DNA from: Bacteroidales bacterium UBA1680
GTDB lineage: Bacteria; Bacteroidota; Bacteroidia; Bacteroidales; UBA932
Assembly (NCBI GenBank): GCA_002320605.1
Contig: DCKG01000005.1
Coordinates: 96,076-160,075 of the forward strand
Reading direction: 5' to 3'
Length of the DNA: 64,000 bases
Both the position numbers and the translations under genes were made by a program. Positions within the stretch are counted from its first letter, which is position 1, and each line of letters starts with the position of its first letter. Below are positions 62,140 to 64,000 of the stretch, piece after piece. Below the pieces are notes generated by a model. It saw only the letters and a program-made list of their open reading frames with translations. It ran no database searches and was not told the origin of the DNA.

Positions 62140-63576
62140 ATGGGAATCAGCACCTTACTTCCTTGGAAGCATAACGCTTCCGAAGTTGATCGGCAGGCAT
62201 TCGACGAATTCAGAAAACGTATGTCTGCGACACGGGATGCTAAAGTCCTGGTCGTAGGCAGCGGAGGGCGCGAACATGCGATCATAGACGCCTTGTCGCG
62301 ATCCAGCCACGTCAAAAAGATTTTTTGCGCTCCTGGAAATGCAGGAATCGCCCAGCAGGCGAAATGCATCCCATTAGAGGACACGCAGATTGACGAGCTG
62401 CTTGAATTCGCCGAGAATGAAGGTATCGACCTTACCGTCGTAGGTCCTGAGGTCTCTCTATCCGCTGGACTGGCGGACGAATTCGCCAAGGCTGGCAAAC
62501 TGGTTTTCGGCCCGACTGCCGCTGCCGCGCGCATCGAGTCAAGCAAGGATTTCGCCAAGCGCCTGATGGCCCGCAAAGGGGTGCCGACTGCCGCATACAA
62601 GACCTTCGAGGACTATGATGATGCCCTTGAATATGTCAGGGGCGGCTCTTTCCCCGTGGTGCTGAAATACGACGGGCTGGCAGCCGGCAAGGGAGTAGTG
62701 ATAGCTGAGAACTTTGAGACCGCAGATGCTGCCCTGAAAGACATGCTCGTCGATGACAAATTCGGCAAGGGAAAAGTTGTCATTGAGGAATATATGACCG
62801 GCCCTGAGTTTTCATTCCTCTGCTTCGTCTGCGGCTCGGAAGTGTTCCCGATGGTGCTGTCCCAAGATCACAAGCGTGCTTTCGACGGGGACAAGGGGCC
62901 GAACACTGGCGGCATGGGGGCATATTCTCCACTGCCATTCATAGATGCTCAGGATTATGAATATGCTCTCGAGCACATCATGAAGCCTGTTGCCGAGGGG
63001 CTCGTAGAGGATGATTGCCCATTCAAAGGCGTTCTTTACGGCGGCCTTATGAAAACTCCTCAGGGCATCAAGGTAGTTGAATTCAACTGCCGTTTCGGCG
63101 ATCCGGAGACCGAAGTCGTGCTGCCTCGCCTGCAAAGCGACATATTCGAGATATTCACTGCCATAGCCATCGGACAATCTCCTCTTGCCTCCCCATCCGG
63201 CACAATCTCGCTGCCAGGCAGCTATGTGCCTGCCAGTTCCATCATGCCGGAATTGAAATGGTCGGATGATGCCGTGATAGGTTTCGTGCTGGCTTCAAAG
63301 GGGTATCCTGGCTCTTACAAGAAAGGCTTTGAAACCACTGGACTGAACGACGCTCTCGCTGATCCAGCGGTGAAGATTTACCACATGGGAACGACCATCA
63401 AAAAGTCCTCGGATCTTTCCGAAGGCCGCTGTTACACCAATGGCGGACGTGTCATGATGGTGCTTGCCCGCAGCGCCACCCTCAGCGATGCCCACGACAA
63501 AGCCCTCGAGGCCATCAGCAAAATCCACTGCGACAACCTCTTCTACCGCACCGACATCGGCCACTGGGCCTTGTGA
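62140..63576 (+). CDS. purD: Phosphoribosylamine-glycine ligase (GAR synthetase)
   Basis: A 478-residue ATP-grasp enzyme joining phosphoribosylamine and glycine, the second step of purine synthesis. Family marks: KVLVVGSGGREHAIIDALSRS, APGNAGIAQQAKCI, VGPEVSLSAGLADEFAKAGK, SSKDFAKRLMARKGVPTA, VLKYDGLAAGKGVVIA, GPEFSFLCFVCG, PNTGGMGAYSP and EFNCRFGDPETEVVLPRL. The chosen ATG at 62140 gives a 34-residue extension (MGISTLLPWKHNASEVD...) before the usual PurD start. An inner ATG at 62221 (MSATRDAKVLVV) would give the more usual length of about 450 residues. I kept the longer start because of its spacing four bases from purH, but this is uncertain. It is the last recognisable gene in the window. 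Confidence 0.93.
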   Translation: MGISTLLPWKHNASEVDRQAFDEFRKRMSATRDAKVLVVGSGGREHAIIDALSRSSHVKKIFCAPGNAGIAQQAKCIPLEDTQIDELLEFAENEGIDLTVVGPEVSLSAGLADEFAKAGKLVFGPTAAAARIESSKDFAKRLMARKGVPTAAYKTFEDYDDALEYVRGGSFPVVLKYDGLAAGKGVVIAENFETADAALKDMLVDDKFGKGKVVIEEYMTGPEFSFLCFVCGSEVFPMVLSQDHKRAFDGDKGPNTGGMGAYSPLPFIDAQDYEYALEHIMKPVAEGLVEDDCPFKGVLYGGLMKTPQGIKVVEFNCRFGDPETEVVLPRLQSDIFEIFTAIAIGQSPLASPSGTISLPGSYVPASSIMPELKWSDDAVIGFVLASKGYPGSYKKGFETTGLNDALADPAVKIYHMGTTIKKSSDLSEGRCYTNGGRVMMVLARSATLSDAHDKALEAISKIHCDNLFYRTDIGHWAL

Positions 63577-64000
63577 GGAGGCGCTGCCCCCTACTATCCC
63601 CCGCGGCTCCCGGCCTTGTGGCATTCGCTCGGCTTGTCGCACACGCAAATACCCGGCCTCCGCCGGTCGTGTGACCGCGACTAGGCATCTGACTGGAAGT
63701 TCGGACTGAGCGGCATTTTTCAGCCGCTCAGGATAACTTCCGGAGGATGCAAGAGCGCATGGTGTGTAATTCTGCATTTTTGCACACCCCAAGACCCGAA
63801 ACCATCGTTCCGTGTGCAATTCCGCGTTTTCACACACCGCAAGGCTGGTTGCATGACAGCGATTGGCATCCGACAGGCCTTCCGCAGGCCCGAAATGCCG
63901 TTTTCAACGGCTATCAGCCTCTACATCGCCGCAGAAGGCATATTTCCCCTGTTTGCAAATACCGAAAGCGTTTTTCTGAGGCAAATCTGACGAGAGAAAA
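63577..64000. other. Terminal non-coding stretch with repeats
   Basis: 424 bases without a convincing gene. The first 130 bases are GC-rich (CCCCCGCGGCTCCCGG-like) and contain short open frames without protein-like features. A pair of 32-base imperfect palindromic repeats lies at 63762-63843. A minus-strand frame running back into purD (63295-63837) merely translates the repeats. Nothing further is recognised in the last 150 bases. Confidence 0.5.
63762..63843. repeat. Two direct copies of an imperfect palindromic repeat
   Basis: Two 32-base units (63762-63793 and 63812-63843), 50 bases start to start, agree at 26 of 32 positions. Each starts GTGTG, has AATTC near its centre-left followed by a T-run, and has CACACC towards its end. 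A single unit could thus form a hairpin with GTGTG/CACAC arms. They lie in the spacer beyond purD and resemble dispersed intergenic palindromes rather than CRISPR repeats. Confidence 0.6.

Noticed and set aside
63295..63837. A 180-codon minus-strand frame at the end of the window
   Set aside because: It runs antisense into purD and its N-terminal part only translates the two palindromic repeats twice (ENAELHT and MQNYTP).
63762..63843. The terminal repeats as a CRISPR array
   Set aside because: There are only two units, the spacer between them is 18 bases, the copies differ at six positions, and no cas gene is present.

Overview
The window is a piece of a Bacteroidota chromosome, most likely an uncultured or little-studied member of the Bacteroidales from a gut or rumen. 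The evidence is two SusC/SusD pairs, secreted glycosidases and lipoproteins, a Bacteroidota-type S16 with a long tail, and several promoters of the Bacteroidota form (-33 TTTG/TTG, about 19 bp, -7 TANNTTTG). Starts are preceded by A/T-rich leaders rather than clear Shine-Dalgarno sites. No genus can be assigned from the sequence alone. No CRISPR array, rRNA, intact insertion sequence or prophage was seen.

Layout. 1-398 is the end of a TonB-dependent receptor. 694-20768 is a polysaccharide utilisation locus (PUL 1) in two converging arms. The rightward arm holds SusC, SusD, an Ig-like lipoprotein and a GH31 enzyme. The leftward arm is a tightly coupled six-gene operon: ADP-ribosylglycohydrolase-like protein, GH106-like protein, GH28, a short beta-helix protein, an SGNH esterase and GH3. 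The GH28 and rhamnosidase-like genes suggest a pectic substrate, perhaps rhamnogalacturonan. 20998-21422 holds a possible gene remnant and tRNA-Leu. 21629-22729 is rpsP-rimM. 22744-27100, all leftward, holds a DUF975 membrane protein, a DUF4465 lipoprotein and two tandem MFS carriers. dxs follows on the plus strand.

29127-42037 is the translation and transcription block: tRNA-Thr, tRNA-Tyr, tRNA-Gly, tRNA-Thr, tuf, tRNA-Trp, secE, nusG, rplK, rplA, rplJ, rplL, rpoB and rpoC. It has a good promoter ahead of the tRNAs, internal hairpins after tuf and after rplL, and a strong terminator after rpoC. 42376-55530 is PUL 2: a metallophosphoesterase lipoprotein, SusC, SusD and a BACON-domain lipoprotein, converging on a GH106 alpha-L-rhamnosidase. 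Neither PUL has a recognisable regulator inside the window.

55624-63576 carries purF, purM, purH and purD. Between purM and purH sit a DUF1080 lipoprotein and a small lipoprotein followed two bases later by a radical SAM/SPASM enzyme. That pair matches the rSAM/lipoprotein system named in protein-family databases, whose chemistry is, as far as I know, not described. It is the best candidate here for an undescribed biological system. The last 420 bases hold no convincing gene but contain a pair of imperfect palindromic repeats.
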